From NCBI GenBank assembly GCA_963728295.1, contig CAVSKB010000006.1, forward strand, positions 372,001-436,000: 64,000 bases of DNA, read 5' to 3'. The position numbers and the translations under genes are program-made. This DNA is from DATJKD01 sp963728295. Lineage in GTDB: Bacteria; Pseudomonadota; Gammaproteobacteria; Steroidobacterales; Steroidobacteraceae. Shown in pieces: positions 1 through 9,716 of this stretch. Every line of letters begins with the position of its first letter. Within the stretch, counting starts at the first letter, position 1. A model generated the notes under the pieces. It saw nothing but the letters and a program-made list of their open reading frames with translations, had not been told where the DNA came from and ran no database searches.

Positions 1-28
1 TATCCTTCTCGAGTCGGACGCACGGGAG

Positions 29-691
29 GTGCCCCAGCTCCGCACCGCGCGCAAGGTCCATTCGCGGCTGCGAATCCGCAGCCGGCTTCCGCGCCGGGCG
101 ATCGAGCTCACTCTGCTCGATTACTACTATCTGTCCGTGCGGACGTGGCAATCGCGCCGTACGGTTTCGCAATACGTGCTCGATCTGCGATTCGTCGATC
201 CTGGCCTGCGACTTTCCCGCCACGTCGCCTGGCGCTGGATGACCGCCAGCGTGGTGCTTGCCACGCTGGCAGTCGCGATCGCGTCGTGGATCAGCTCGTC
301 ATCGACAACGTGGTGGCGGCACGATTGGCTTCCTTTGTTCGGTGGCCTCGCCGGCCTGGCCGCGTGTACGGCGCTGGTCAGCATCTACCGGACGACGCAG
401 ACGCTCGCCCTCTTCAGCGTGAACGGGCGAGCGAGATTGCTCGCGTTCACCGGGCGCCTGGGAACCTTCCGTACCGTTCGGCGCTTCAGCCAGCAGCTGG
501 CTGCACATCTGCGGATTTCGGTAGCCGCACGCCGGTCGTCCAGGTCCGAGCACCTGCGCGACGAAATGCGCGAGCACTTTCGCCTAAAGGATGCAGGAGT
601 GCTGTCGGAACAGGAATACGAAGTCAGCAAGGGACGCATCCTGGGTCGACATTCAGCGAGGACCCCCCCGAGATCCGGCGCCGCGAATTGA
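29..691 (+). CDS. Membrane protein with SHOCT-like C-terminal tail, 5' end possibly outside window
   Basis: Not recognised beyond its architecture. A basic N-terminal stretch containing DYYYLSVRTW (about residues 31-40) is followed by two hydrophobic segments, about residues 70-88 and 101-119, making a two-helix inner-membrane hairpin. The last 35 residues (EMREHFRLKDAGVLSEQEYE, then KGRIL) look like a SHOCT domain, a short helical module found at the ends of many bacterial proteins. The GTG at 29 follows a purine-rich GGGAG, so it can be a true start, but the frame stays open to base 2 and the gene may begin upstream. It converges on the GlyGly-CTERM gene. Function unknown. Confidence 0.55.
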   Translation: MPQLRTARKVHSRLRIRSRLPRRAIELTLLDYYYLSVRTWQSRRTVSQYVLDLRFVDPGLRLSRHVAWRWMTASVVLATLAVAIASWISSSSTTWWRHDWLPLFGGLAGLAACTALVSIYRTTQTLALFSVNGRARLLAFTGRLGTFRTVRRFSQQLAAHLRISVAARRSSRSEHLRDEMREHFRLKDAGVLSEQEYEVSKGRILGRHSARTPPRSGAAN

Positions 692-766
692 GGACGTCAG
701 CGGCGGGGCGGCCTGATCTGGCGGCGAGGCCGACCGATCCGACGCGGAGCAGAACACTACGGCAGT

Positions 767-782
767 GCTGTCCGCCGACAGC
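767..782. terminator. Short hairpin between convergent genes
   Basis: GCTGTC-CGCC-GACAGC forms a 6-bp stem with a 4-base loop between two convergent genes. Neither side has a T tract, so intrinsic terminator activity is only possible. Confidence 0.25.
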
Positions 783-794
783 CCGCGGCTCGAT

Positions 795-2880
795 TTACCG
801 AAGGTTGTTCGCCCGACCAACTCCGGTGAACCGACGCAGCCCCGCCGCACAGAGCGAAGCAGCGACAGCCAGCCAAACCTTCCGCCGCCGCCGCGTTCCG
901 GAGCCACGTCGATGATCGACACCGACGTGCTTGCCTGCGTGCCAACGATGGCGCCACCGCTGGGGTTGGTGAGCGTCAGGATCAGCTCCTCGCTCCCTTC
1001 CTCGCCGCGGCCGTCTGTGCGCGCGGTGATCTGGAGGGCCTTGGCCCCCTGCTCACCGTCGGCCCAGGTGAGCACGCCAGGCCGCAGCTCGTAGTCTTCG
1101 CCCGAGGTCGCTGCTCCGGACGGCGCCACGGTCACGGACACTTCGCCGTTCCCGTAGTAGGCCCGTTCCACCCACACCTCCACCGTCTCGCCTTCGCGGA
1201 CCGACTGCGGGTCCGGCTGGATCCTGAGTTGGCCGGCCGGTGCCCCATCCGCAGCGATCTCGATACGGGTGGCCCGTCCGCCGAGGCCGGCGCCTCCCTG
1301 CATCGAGTCGATGGTCAGCCAGAGCGATTCGACGCCCTCCGGCGTGGGGCCGTCAGCTGCAATAGGTATCGCGATCTCGCGATCCGTCATGTCGCCGTCG
1401 CCCCAGGTGAGCTGCCCGGTCACGTCTTCATAGTCAGTTCCCGGTGACGCAGCCTCGGTTGGGACTTCTTCGAACGGAGCCGTCCGATAGCTGACGCTCA
1501 CGGCGCCGGCTTTTCCGCCCGCGCGGCGTACGGTGACGACGGCCTGTGCCTCGTCCTCGGTTGCAACGACCGTCGGGCGTGTCAGGCTCACCACGCCCGC
1601 CGCGTCGGCCGACCCATCGCCGCTCAGTCGCGCCGCGAACGGGGCCGGAAAATCTCCACGGCTGCCGGCCATGGTAAGCGACCCGTCGGCGCCCGCCGCC
1701 ATGTCATGGACGACCGCGACCTGGGCCTGCCAGGACGGCGGGTCGATCCAGGTCGTACCGGCATTGCCGTATGTCGTGTCGGGCAAGCCATCGGCGTTCA
1801 GTCGCGCGACCACCGCTCCCGCGACGCCGGACGGTCCCCGGCCGGCGACCAACACCTTGCCGTCTGCATCGAGGGCCAGGGCGGTGGCCTGCGACATCTG
1901 CGCACCGACGGTCGGCGCGGAGAACGTGTCGTCAGGCGACCCGTCCGACAGCAACCGCACCAGTAGGCCACTCGCATCGCTGCCCAGGCTTGCGCTGCCG
2001 GCGACGAGCAGCCGTCCGTCCGGCTGGATCGCGAGACCGTGGCAGGAGACGGACCGGTGGCGTCTGGAGTGGCATCGACGCTGCCGCCCGTCCCGAAACT
2101 CTGGTCGAGCGCCCCGTCCGCCGCCAACGCAACGACGCGACACGTCGACCCGGCCAGATCGCCGGCAGCTGTGACGGTCGTGATGCGGTAGCCGTCAGGT
2201 GCCCGTACCAGCCGCGTTGCGCCTGCGTTTTCCGGGTCGATTACGACGCCGGCGTCACCGAATGCCTCATCGGGTGCGCCGTCGTCGAGCAGCCGCAGCA
2301 CCAGCAGGTCGTCGCCGCGGGATCCTGCGACGACGATCCGGCCATCCGGTTCCAGGGCAACGGCCGTCCCCGTGTGCGGCACGTTCGCGTTGGAGGTGAA
2401 CTGGACGAGGCCACCCTCGCCGAACGTCGCGTCCAGCTCCCCGTCGGGCAGCAGGCGGAACACGGTCAGCGTCGAGGCCAGGTCTTGTGCCGTGCGCCCG
2501 ATTCCGACCAGCTTGCCGTCAGGCTGCAGAGCGGTGTCCAGGATCAGCGTGCCGGGCAGTTCCGGGTGCGTGTAATCCGGATCGAGCGCGCCCGAGCTCG
2601 AGAACGGGCGAGTGAAGTTGGCAAAACTGCAATAGTAGAAACAATAGTAGTCGCCTCCCGCGAGGAACCCGTCGCCGTCGTCTTCCAGCTCGAGCGACCA
2701 GACCGGGCCAAAGTCAGGGAGCTCGAGGCGACCCGCGTCGCCAAAGGTCGGGTCGAGGTCCCCGGGCGCGCCCTCCACAAGAGGAGCCGCCAAACTTCCC
2801 ACGAGGACGATTCCGGCCCGAGGTGCCGTGTGCCGTGCCTGCTGCAAGGCGCCAATTACTGCTTCTCTGATCATTTCCAA
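795..2880 (-). CDS. Delta-60 repeat / Calx-beta surface protein with GlyGly-CTERM sorting tail, frameshifted
   Basis: Extracellular repeat protein. After an N-terminal signal-like segment come several delta-60-type beta-propeller repeats (LDPTFGDAG, LDATFGEGG, ALQPDGKLVGIG, ALEPDGRIVVAGS). The C-terminal half has two Calx-beta-like units with SGEDYE and SPGTDYED motifs and VTVRRAGG strands. The frame must change near 2045-2065, where ATGPSPA passes into SCHGLAIQPDGRLLVAGS. It must change again near 850, where GGGGRFGWLSLL joins ASLCAAGLRRF and a TAA at 795-797. The repaired end (Gly run, hydrophobic helix, Arg pair) is a GlyGly-CTERM tail, the substrate of rhombosortase and type II secretion-linked surface sorting. 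Without the second correction the tail is lost and the frame runs on to 653. It is divergent from the gene at 3079. Confidence 0.75.
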
Positions 2881-2948
2881 GCCTCCCTCGATAGATTTGT
2901 TGCCGGCTCACAGGCTCGGCCTCGCTCTCGAGGGAGTCTTGAAAAGGA

Positions 2949-2971
2949 CTGAAACGATCTGAAAGGTTCTG
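2949..2971. promoter_or_regulatory. Helically phased CTGAAA direct repeats in a divergent promoter region
   Basis: CTGAAA occurs at 2949 and 2959, and CTGCTGAA at 2969, giving an exact 10-bp period. They lie between the divergent starts at 2880 and 3079. Direct repeats spaced by one helical turn are typical of OmpR/PhoB-class operators. No regulator gene is adjacent, so this is only a candidate site. Confidence 0.3.
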
Positions 2972-3078
2972 CTGAACCCGGTCGCGGCGCATCGATATCG
3001 GCGTCGCGCAATTCGCTGCGATATCATCCGCTGCCCGGCACGCCGCCGGAGGTGTGTCCACAAGGAGCAGGAGAAATC

Positions 3079-3651
3079 ATGGAACGCAGGATACTGACGA
3101 CGATACTGGCCGCCACACTCGCACTGCCCGCCGTGGCGCTCGGCGACCAGGCATCCAAGACGTCCGCCGATCAGCCCCTGACGAGAGCCAAATCGGTCGA
3201 GGCCCGCGCCACCGTGACGGCCATCGACCCGTCGACGCGCATGGTGACCCTCAAGACGGAGGACGGCCAGACGGTCGACGTCGAGTGCGGACCGGAGGTG
3301 AAGAATTTCGACAAGATCAAGGTCGGCGACACGGTCAAGGCCACGTACACCGAGTCGGTAGCCTTCCAGGTCGCGTCCAAGGGCGCGACGCCCGGCGGTG
3401 CCTCGCAAGGCGCGGTCCGCATCCCCGGCGGCGCCCAGGTCGACCAGCAGGTGACCACGTCGTTCACGGTGGCGTCCGTCGATCCCGCGACCAACGTCAT
3501 GTGGGTGACGCTGCCGAACGGCAACACGAAGAAGATCCAGGTGCAGGATCCGAAGGCGCAGGAACGCCTGAAGACACTGAAACCCGGAGACGTCGTTGCG
3601 GTGACGTACACGGAATCGATGGCGCTCCAGCTCGAGAAGCTCGCGAAGTAG
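3079..3651 (+). CDS. Periplasmic protein with two tandem beta-rich repeats
   Basis: 190-residue exported protein of unknown function. The ATG at 3079 is chosen because AAGGAGCAGGAG lies just upstream and a signal peptide starts there (MERRILTTILAATLALPAVA, cleavage near ALG-DQ). The mature part is an internal duplication. Each half reads x-ATVTAIDPSTRMVTL / FTVASVDPATNVMWV, then an ED/PNG turn, then a KVGDTVKATYTESVAFQV / KPGDVVAVTYTESMALQL strand. This pattern resembles DUF5666-like small beta barrels that bind the GD-V-x-V/A turn. The linker (GGASQGAVRIPGG) is glycine-rich. It is probably monocistronic or transcribed with the DUF4197 gene 120 bp downstream. Confidence 0.75.
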   Translation: MERRILTTILAATLALPAVALGDQASKTSADQPLTRAKSVEARATVTAIDPSTRMVTLKTEDGQTVDVECGPEVKNFDKIKVGDTVKATYTESVAFQVASKGATPGGASQGAVRIPGGAQVDQQVTTSFTVASVDPATNVMWVTLPNGNTKKIQVQDPKAQERLKTLKPGDVVAVTYTESMALQLEKLAK

Positions 3652-3770
3652 ATGTCGGCGGCTACAGATCGTCGCGGGCGATGCTCGCGACGATCGTGGC
3701 CGAGACGGATAAAACTGATTCAGTGCTGTCGCGTGGTCGGCGACAAGACATACGCCGTCGCTTCCTGAGC

Positions 3771-4454
3771 ATGCGCGTTAGTCATTTGGCCGCCGTCGGA
3801 GCGCTGCTGCTGCCGCTGTGCGCGTTGGCGGGAATCGAGTCCATCACCGCATCCGACAGCGTAGCTGCGCTCAAGACCGCGTTGAACCAGGGTACGACAC
3901 ACGCCATCGAGTCCCTCGGCGTCGTCGACGGCTTTCTCAAGAACCCGGAGGTCAAGATCCCCCTGCCCCCGACGCTCCAAAAGGCGGAAAGCGTGATGCG
4001 GCTGTTCGGGATGGGCGACCAGGCCGACGCGCTCGTGGTCGCCATGAATCGCGCGGCCGAAGCGGCGGTGCCGGAGGCGAAGAGCCTGCTGGTCGGCGCG
4101 GTGCAGCAGATGTCGCTGGTCGACGCTCGTCAGATCCTGACTGGCGGTGACGACGCCGCCACGCAGTATTTTCGCAAGGTGTCGTACGACAAGCTCGAAC
4201 AGACATTCCTGCCGATCGTGAAAGAGCGGACCGACGAGGTCGCGCTATCGAAGCAGTACAACCAGTTCGTCGGTCAGGCGGCGCGATACGGGCTCGTCGG
4301 ATCGAAGGACGCGAACGTCGAAAGCTATGTCACGCGCAAGGCGCTCGATGGCCTGTTCGTGATGATCGCCGCTGAAGAACGCGCGATCCGCAAGGATCCG
4401 CTCGGACAGTCCAGCAAGATCCTCGAGAAGGTCTTCGGTTCGCTCAAGTTCTAG
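3771..4454 (+). CDS. DUF4197 family periplasmic protein
   Basis: 227 residues, the usual size of DUF4197 proteins, which are exported and of unknown function in proteobacteria. A short signal peptide (MRVSHLAAVGALLLPLCALA) precedes the family signatures: ALKTALNQGT, GFLKNPEVKIPLP, MNRAAEAAVPEAK, ILTGGDDAATQYF, YVTRKALDGLF and AIRKDP. The same frame is open further upstream to 3054, but that part overlaps the preceding gene in another frame and is not coding. The family assignment is strong. Its role is not known. Confidence 0.88.
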   Translation: MRVSHLAAVGALLLPLCALAGIESITASDSVAALKTALNQGTTHAIESLGVVDGFLKNPEVKIPLPPTLQKAESVMRLFGMGDQADALVVAMNRAAEAAVPEAKSLLVGAVQQMSLVDARQILTGGDDAATQYFRKVSYDKLEQTFLPIVKERTDEVALSKQYNQFVGQAARYGLVGSKDANVESYVTRKALDGLFVMIAAEERAIRKDPLGQSSKILEKVFGSLKF

Positions 4455-4500
4455 TGGCGAGATACGAGATACCGCGGCCAGTGCAGCCGGACGCGCGCTT

Positions 4501-4513
4501 GGGGATCGTCCCC
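4501..4513. terminator. GGGGA-TCG-TCCCC hairpin between convergent genes
   Basis: A perfect 5-bp G/C stem with a 3-base loop lies between the end of the DUF4197 gene and the stop of the DUF924 gene. It may block read-through in both directions. There is no T tract. Confidence 0.3.
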
Positions 4514-5121
4514 TAACCCTGACCGAACGTTTCACCGCCGCGATCCAGGTACGTCTCTTCTTCGGGTGTCGACACCCGGCCGAGCACCGCGTTGCGATGG
4601 GGAAACCGACCGAAGCGCACGATGAGCTCGAGGTGCTGTTGCGCGTAGGGCAGAAAGCTTTCGAGGCACGACCGCCAGTCGGGCGGTGCCGTCTCGAGGA
4701 TCTCGCGGCAGAGATGCACTGACTCGCGCTGCGCGTCGAGCGACTCGCTGTGCTGAAACGGCAGCGTCAGGAATGGCCGTTCGATCGGTGCCAGCTCGTG
4801 AATGAAGCCCGCCGCCACCGCTTGACGCGCAACTGCGAGCGCCTGCCCATCGTGTGCGAACGCACGTTCAGTTCCGCGCCAGATGTTTCGCGGAAACTGA
4901 TCGAGCAGCACGACGAACGCGAGCGCCGGGCGCGGCGCGCGGACCCAGGACGCATGCTCGCCTCGGGCGGCCGCTTCGACCGTCGCGCTGTACCGCGCGC
5001 GAATCTGGGAGTCCACCTCCGGGGAGGCGTCGAACCACAGGGACATTCGCGCCTCGGCGTTCTGGGGCGCATGGGTGGCATTCCCGAACCAGAACTGCAG
5101 GATGTCCTCGGGATCGATCAT
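4513..5121 (-). CDS. DUF924 family protein
   Basis: 202 residues, matching DUF924, a soluble all-alpha TPR-like family of unknown biochemical role. Diagnostic segments are ILQFWFGNA near the N-terminus, LWFDASPEVD, LAFVVLLDQFPRNIWRGT, AFAHDGQALA, ERPFLTLPFQHSE and RFGRFPHRNAVLGR near the end, followed by TPEEETYL. All expected blocks are present in order, so the gene looks intact. It converges with the DUF4197 gene, and the short hairpin overlaps its stop codon. Confidence 0.9.
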   Translation of the reverse strand: MIDPEDILQFWFGNATHAPQNAEARMSLWFDASPEVDSQIRARYSATVEAAARGEHASWVRAPRPALAFVVLLDQFPRNIWRGTERAFAHDGQALAVARQAVAAGFIHELAPIERPFLTLPFQHSESLDAQRESVHLCREILETAPPDWRSCLESFLPYAQQHLELIVRFGRFPHRNAVLGRVSTPEEETYLDRGGETFGQG

Positions 5122-5169
5122 CGGGGCCGCGCTATCCGGTCCCCGCTGCCCGTGACGCCGGTTAACGTC

Positions 5170-6834
5170 TCACGGCTGCTGATAGCTCGGACGGCTCTCG
5201 TACCGGGATTGCGGTTGCGACCGCTGGGCCGGCGGCGGGGGCTGGCGTGCGTCGCCTCCGTAGGATTGCTCCACGGCCGATGACGGTGTCTGTGGGGACG
5301 ACACGCCCGGTGAGTAGCCCGCGGGTGGAGAATACGTCCGCGGCGACTGCCGGATCAGGTTGCCCGCGGCGCTCGCCGTGTCGGGTTCACGCTCGACGAC
5401 TCGCGCTCGGGGAGGGGCCTGACGAGAGTAGTTCGGCGTCGGCTGCTTACGGAACTGCGGAGCAGCCTGCGCAGGGTTACCGACGCTTTCGCGACTGGGC
5501 GCAAGCGCCGGCGGACGCGGGTTGTACTGCCACTCGCGCAGCTCGCGATCGTTCAACGGCAGTCGCTGATCGCCCACCGGCCGACCGCCGATGAACCGGT
5601 CCTGTTGCACGACCGTCACCGCGTCGGCATCGCCGCGATGACGGTAGTTCCGCTGACCGTCGCGTGCTGTATAGGCGCTGGTGATCTGAGCGTTGTTGAC
5701 GATGACGGTATTCGACAGGTTGACACGATGGATGTGTCGCGGCGTGTGTCGATAGCCGGGCACATACACTTCATGCGGCGCGAGCGGGAACCATCCGATG
5801 CCACGGTCGAAACCTTGGGAAAGGCTCCCCGGTGAGCCGCCTATCCACCCGACCAGCGCCGGCGCATACACCGGGCGCAGGTGACGGGGCCCCGGCACCC
5901 AGCACCAGCTGTTCCGCAGGTGCGTCCAGCGGCCGTAATGAAACGGTGCAAAGCCCCAGCGAGCGTCATCGATCCAGGTCCAGCCCCAGGGACCGACCCA
6001 GACCCAACGACCGAATCGATAAGGAGCCCAGCCGTAGGCGACGTGCAGCGGCCGCCATACGTAGCCGTACGCCGGCTCGTGCAGCCATTCGCCGTAATCG
6101 TCGAGGTCCTCGTGACCGGTGACCTCACGAGACAGGTAGCGGGAGGAGACCGAAAGATCTTCGCGGCGAGCGCGGTCGTTGGCCCAGACTTCGAACGCCG
6201 TGCGCGGTGCGATGGGACCAATCCGCGCGCTGAGATCGTCAAGGCCGGTGAAGACGCCTTCCTCGTTCGCGCGCAATACATAGGATTTCGCACCGCCCCG
6301 TATTTCAGCTTCGCCACTGCGAGCCTTCACGATCGTCCGGTCACCGCTCGCATCGATTTCGAAGTGATACTCCCCAGGGCGGCGCAGCAGAACGCTTGCG
6401 TTGGGCGTTTCGACCTGAATCGATTCCCGTTCGGCCAGTGTTCGCACCCGGATCGTTGCGGCGCCCTCGGTCAGGCTCATCTGCATGACCGCATCGCCGA
6501 GCTGGACGAAGCCGAAGCCGGTACCGCGGTCAAGGTGAAGGGTTGCCGAGCCGACTTCCAGCTCCGCTCGCGCGTCGCTGTCGAGCCAGAGCCTGTCGCC
6601 GCTGGTCAGCGGGCGGTTGAGCACGGCTTCCGCCCAGTCCTCGGATTCCGCCGGCCCGAGCGAGACCTGACCCTCGACGTAGCTCAGGCGCGCGACACGC
6701 CCCGGCGGGTCGACGACCATTTCCGGAGCAGTCGGGTCCTGGGCGATCGCTGATTCCACGGCGACGATCGCGAGCAGAGCGCTCAGCCGGGAAGCTGCCT
6801 GCCGAAAAATCGGCGCCGGACGCATGATGCCCAT
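5170..6834 (-). CDS. FecR-domain / DUF6600 secreted protein
   Basis: 554 residues, exported (signal peptide about residues 1-31, ending SAIA-QD). Residues about 45-180 form a FecR-like beta domain (VEGQVSLGP, LTSGDRLWLDSDARAELEVG, ATIRVRTLAERESIQVETPN, VKARSGEAEIRGG). Residues about 240-340 are the Trp/Tyr-rich DUF6600 region (GEWLHEPAYGYVWRP, GWAPYRFGRWVWVGPWGW, WGFAPFHYGRW, GPRHLRP). The last 150 residues are Pro/Gln/Ser-rich and probably disordered. This combination is known in proteobacterial envelope proteins of unknown function. FecR here is unlikely to be a sigma regulator because there is no ECF sigma neighbour. Confidence 0.82.
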   Translation of the reverse strand: MGIMRPAPIFRQAASRLSALLAIVAVESAIAQDPTAPEMVVDPPGRVARLSYVEGQVSLGPAESEDWAEAVLNRPLTSGDRLWLDSDARAELEVGSATLHLDRGTGFGFVQLGDAVMQMSLTEGAATIRVRTLAERESIQVETPNASVLLRRPGEYHFEIDASGDRTIVKARSGEAEIRGGAKSYVLRANEEGVFTGLDDLSARIGPIAPRTAFEVWANDRARREDLSVSSRYLSREVTGHEDLDDYGEWLHEPAYGYVWRPLHVAYGWAPYRFGRWVWVGPWGWTWIDDARWGFAPFHYGRWTHLRNSWCWVPGPRHLRPVYAPALVGWIGGSPGSLSQGFDRGIGWFPLAPHEVYVPGYRHTPRHIHRVNLSNTVIVNNAQITSAYTARDGQRNYRHRGDADAVTVVQQDRFIGGRPVGDQRLPLNDRELREWQYNPRPPALAPSRESVGNPAQAAPQFRKQPTPNYSRQAPPRARVVEREPDTASAAGNLIRQSPRTYSPPAGYSPGVSSPQTPSSAVEQSYGGDARQPPPPAQRSQPQSRYESRPSYQQP

Positions 6835-6909
6835 ATCGCTTTAGAGCAGTTCTGCGCAACATTAGTTCTTCGGACCTGTCGTACGCAATCCCGCCCGTCG
6901 CCAACCGCC

Positions 6910-6930
6910 AGGCTCGTAATTACAGAGCCT
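6910..6930. promoter_or_regulatory. Inverted repeat AGGCTC-N9-GAGCCT
   Basis: A 6-bp perfect inverted repeat sits in the 145-bp gap between the peptidase gene end (6980) and the FecR/DUF6600 start (6834), both on the minus strand. It could be an operator for the downstream gene or a weak terminator for the upstream one. Confidence 0.25.
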
Positions 6931-6979
6931 TACGTTCCGTTATCCGGTGCTCGCCTGCCCGGCGCACGACGAGGCGCGT

Positions 6980-8020
6980 TCAGCGCTCGTCCTTGTAGAT
7001 GCCGACCTGCACCGCCTGCCCGTCCGCGGCGCGCGCCCGATACATCCCCGCGCTGTTGAAACTCCACGCCAGCTCACCCTTCGGCGTGAGCGCGATGACC
7101 CCGCCATCGCCGCCGAGCGCCGTGAGCCTCCTTTGAATCACCTCGTCGGCGGCCGCCTGCAGGGCCATGTGCTGATACTCGACCAGCGAACAGATCTCGC
7201 GCGCGACCGTGAGGCGGATGAAATATTCGCCGGTCCCCGTCCCCGACACCGCACACGAGGTGTTCGATGCGTAAGTGCCGGCACCGATGATCGGCGAGTC
7301 GCCAACCCGGCCCCAGCGCTTGCCAGTCATACCGCCGGTCGACGTGCCGGCAGCGACGTTGCCGTTCGAGTCCAGGGCAACGACACCGACCGTGCCCCGC
7401 TTGCCTTCGTCGTGGACCAGCGTCCTTCGCAGGATCTGCGGTGATGCCGGCGGGCCGGGCGGGAATCGGCAGGCCCTGTTTCTTCAGAGTCTTCTCGAGT
7501 TCCTGCCAGCGACGCTCGGTGTAGAACCATGCCAGGCTCGGCCTGCTCCAGGCCCTGCTCGCGCGAGAAGGCGTCGGCGCCGGCGCCGACCATCATCACG
7601 TGCGGCGACTTCTCCATCACCCGCCGAGCGAGCGATATCGGATGCCGGGTGCGCGTGACGCCGGCGACCGCTCCGGCCGCGAGCGTCCTGCCGTCCATGA
7701 TCGCGGCGTCGAGCTCGTTGCGGCCTTCCGCCGTGAACACCGCGCCACGGCCGGCGTTGAACATCGGATCGTCTTCCATGAGCACGATCGTCACTTCGAC
7801 GGCATCCAGCGCCGAGCCCCCTTTCCTCAGAACGCCGATGCCGGCGTCGATCGCACGCGTGAGCGCTTCGCGATAGGCCGCCTCCTGTTCCGGGGTGAGC
7901 TCCTTGCGCTCGATCACGCCAGCGCCGCCGTGAATGACGATCGCCCATTTCGGCGCGGCATCCGCGGCCGGGCAGATCGTGGCGGCGGATTAGAGCAAGG
8001 ACGGCAAGCCAGATTCTCAT
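6980..8020 (-). CDS. Isoaspartyl peptidase / plant-type L-asparaginase (Ntn hydrolase), frameshifted
   Basis: Exported type 2 asparaginase-like enzyme that hydrolyses beta-aspartyl dipeptides and is activated by self-cleavage. Visible blocks are the start MRIWLAVLAL at 8020 (signal peptide), AAPKWAIVIHGGAGVIERK, NAGRGAVFTAEGRNELDAAI, WFYTERRWQELEKTLKK, then KRGTVGVVALDSNGN with the Gly-Thr autocleavage site. The Thr becomes the catalytic N-terminal nucleophile, followed by STGGMTGKRWGRVGDSPIIG and GTGTGEYFIR. These blocks lie in different frames, with changes needed near 7990, near 7540 and near 7445. All catalytic landmarks survive, which favours sequencing indels over decay. Confidence 0.82.
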
Positions 8021-8153
8021 CCGGCGATTCTGCACCATGTGCGTTCAAGAAAGGCGCCGTCGTCGAACCGCGGGGTATCCGTCCCCATCCGGCGTGATCT
8101 CGAGCGCCCAGGCGAGAACGAGCGCGATCGTAAAAAGCGTGAGGGCGAATACA

Positions 8154-9641
8154 ATGATGAGAATGAACGACCCGGTGACTCGTCGCGACGTCATGGCCGC
8201 GGCCGCGGCCGGCGCCGTGCTCGCGGCGACGCGCGTCGCAGCCCAAGCGCGCGACGACGACTTGACGAAGCTCACGATCGACGAGGCGAGCCGGCGCATC
8301 GCCGCGCGCCAGCTCTCGCCCGTCGAGCTCACGCGCGCTTATCTCGAGCGCATCGAGCGCGTCGACGCGCGCGTGAACGCCTACATCACCGTGACGGCGG
8401 AGCAGGCGCTCGAGCAGGCGCGCGCGCTCGAGCGCGAGCTCGCGGCCGGGCGCTCGCGCGGGCCGTTGCACGGCATTCCGCTCGCGCTCAAGGACAACAT
8501 CGACACGGCCGGGGTTTTGACGACCGCGGGGAGCGCCGTGTATGCCGACCGCGTTCCAACGGAGGATGCCGAGTGCGTGCGCAAGCTCCGCGACGCGGGC
8601 GCCGTATTCCTCGGCAAGCTCAACATGCACGAGTTTGCCTACGGCGGCACGTCGGCCGTCACTCACTACGGGCCCGTGCACAATCCGTGGAATCTCGACT
8701 ACAACCCCGGCGGCTCCTCGGGCGGCTCGGCCGCGGCCGTCGCGGCGCGGCTCTGCGCCGCCGCGCTCGGCACGGACACGGCGGCGTCGGTGCGCTTTCC
8801 GGCCGCGTGCTGCGGCGTCGTGGGGCTCAAGGCGACGCACGGCCTCGCGAGCATTCGCGGCATCGTGCCGCTCTCTGAGCTCCATGATCACGTCGGGCCG
8901 ATCGCACGGCAGCGTCGCCGACTGCGCGCTCGTGATGACGGCGCTCGCGGGCTTCGATCCGCTCGATCCCGTCAGTATCCGCGCGGAGCGCGAAGACCTG
9001 CGTGCCGCGATCGGTCGTGAGGTTCGAAGGGCTGCGCATCGGCATTCCGCGCTCGCCGTTCTTCGAGGAGCTCGATCCCGAGATCGACGCGGCCACTGAG
9101 CGCGCGCTCGAAGTGCTCACCGATCTCGCGGGTCCGACTCGCGACGTGCGCATCGCGGCGCCCGACACCTATGCCCTGCTCGACGCCGAGACCTACGCGT
9201 ATCACGCGCCTTTGCTCGCCGATCCCAAGAAACGCGCGCTCTACCAGCCGCTCACGCTACAGCGTGTCATGGGCGGGGCGAGCGTGTCGACGGAGGTCTA
9301 CATCGAGCAGCGCCGCCGCATGACGATCGCGCGCAACACGATCGACGACGGTGTTCGCCGACGTCGACGTGCTCGTCGCGCCGACGTGCATGCGCATGCC
9401 CGAGACGATCACCGCCGTGCTCGAGAACCCGGCGCGAGAGCCTACGCTGATCCGCAACACGCTGCCGTTCAACGTGTTCGGCATTCCCGCGATCAGCGTG
9501 CCGTGCGGATTCACGCGCGCGGGGCTGCCGATCGGCCTGCAGATCATCGGCCCACGGCTCGGCGAGACGCGCGTGCTGGCGCTCGCGCATGCCTACGAGC
9601 AGGCCACGGAGTGGTACCGCCGCGAGCCGCCACTTGCCTGA
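8154..9641 (+). CDS. Amidase (amidase signature family), Tat-like signal, frameshifted
   Basis: Amidase-signature hydrolase, exported judging by TRRDVMAAAAAGAVLAAT at the start. The ATG at 8154 has GAGGG upstream and gives this signal; the frame is open further upstream but without such features. Catalytic Ser-cisSer-Lys elements are visible: Lys in PLALKDNIDTAG, Ser in GGSSGGSAAA and the nucleophile in DTAASVRFPA, where the family usually has DTGGS. The frame changes near 8910 (GPIAR to SVADCALVMTAL), near 9015 (to VRFEGLRIGIP) and near 9350 (to VFADVDVLVAPTCMRMP). The tail FGIPAISVPCGFT and GLPIGLQIIGP is typical. Substrate unknown. It is divergent from the isoaspartyl peptidase gene. Confidence 0.82.
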
Positions 9642-9716
9642 CGGCGTCGTCAACAGCACGACGGTCTCCTGCGGGGAAGTGCGATATAACACGTAGCCGG
9701 GCCCGGAGGACAGGAC

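Noticed and set aside
6910..6930. Another copy of the 19.9/55 kb palindromic repeat
   Set aside because: It shares GGCTC and GAGCC arms, but the loop is 9 bp instead of 1-3 bp and there is no periodic second copy.
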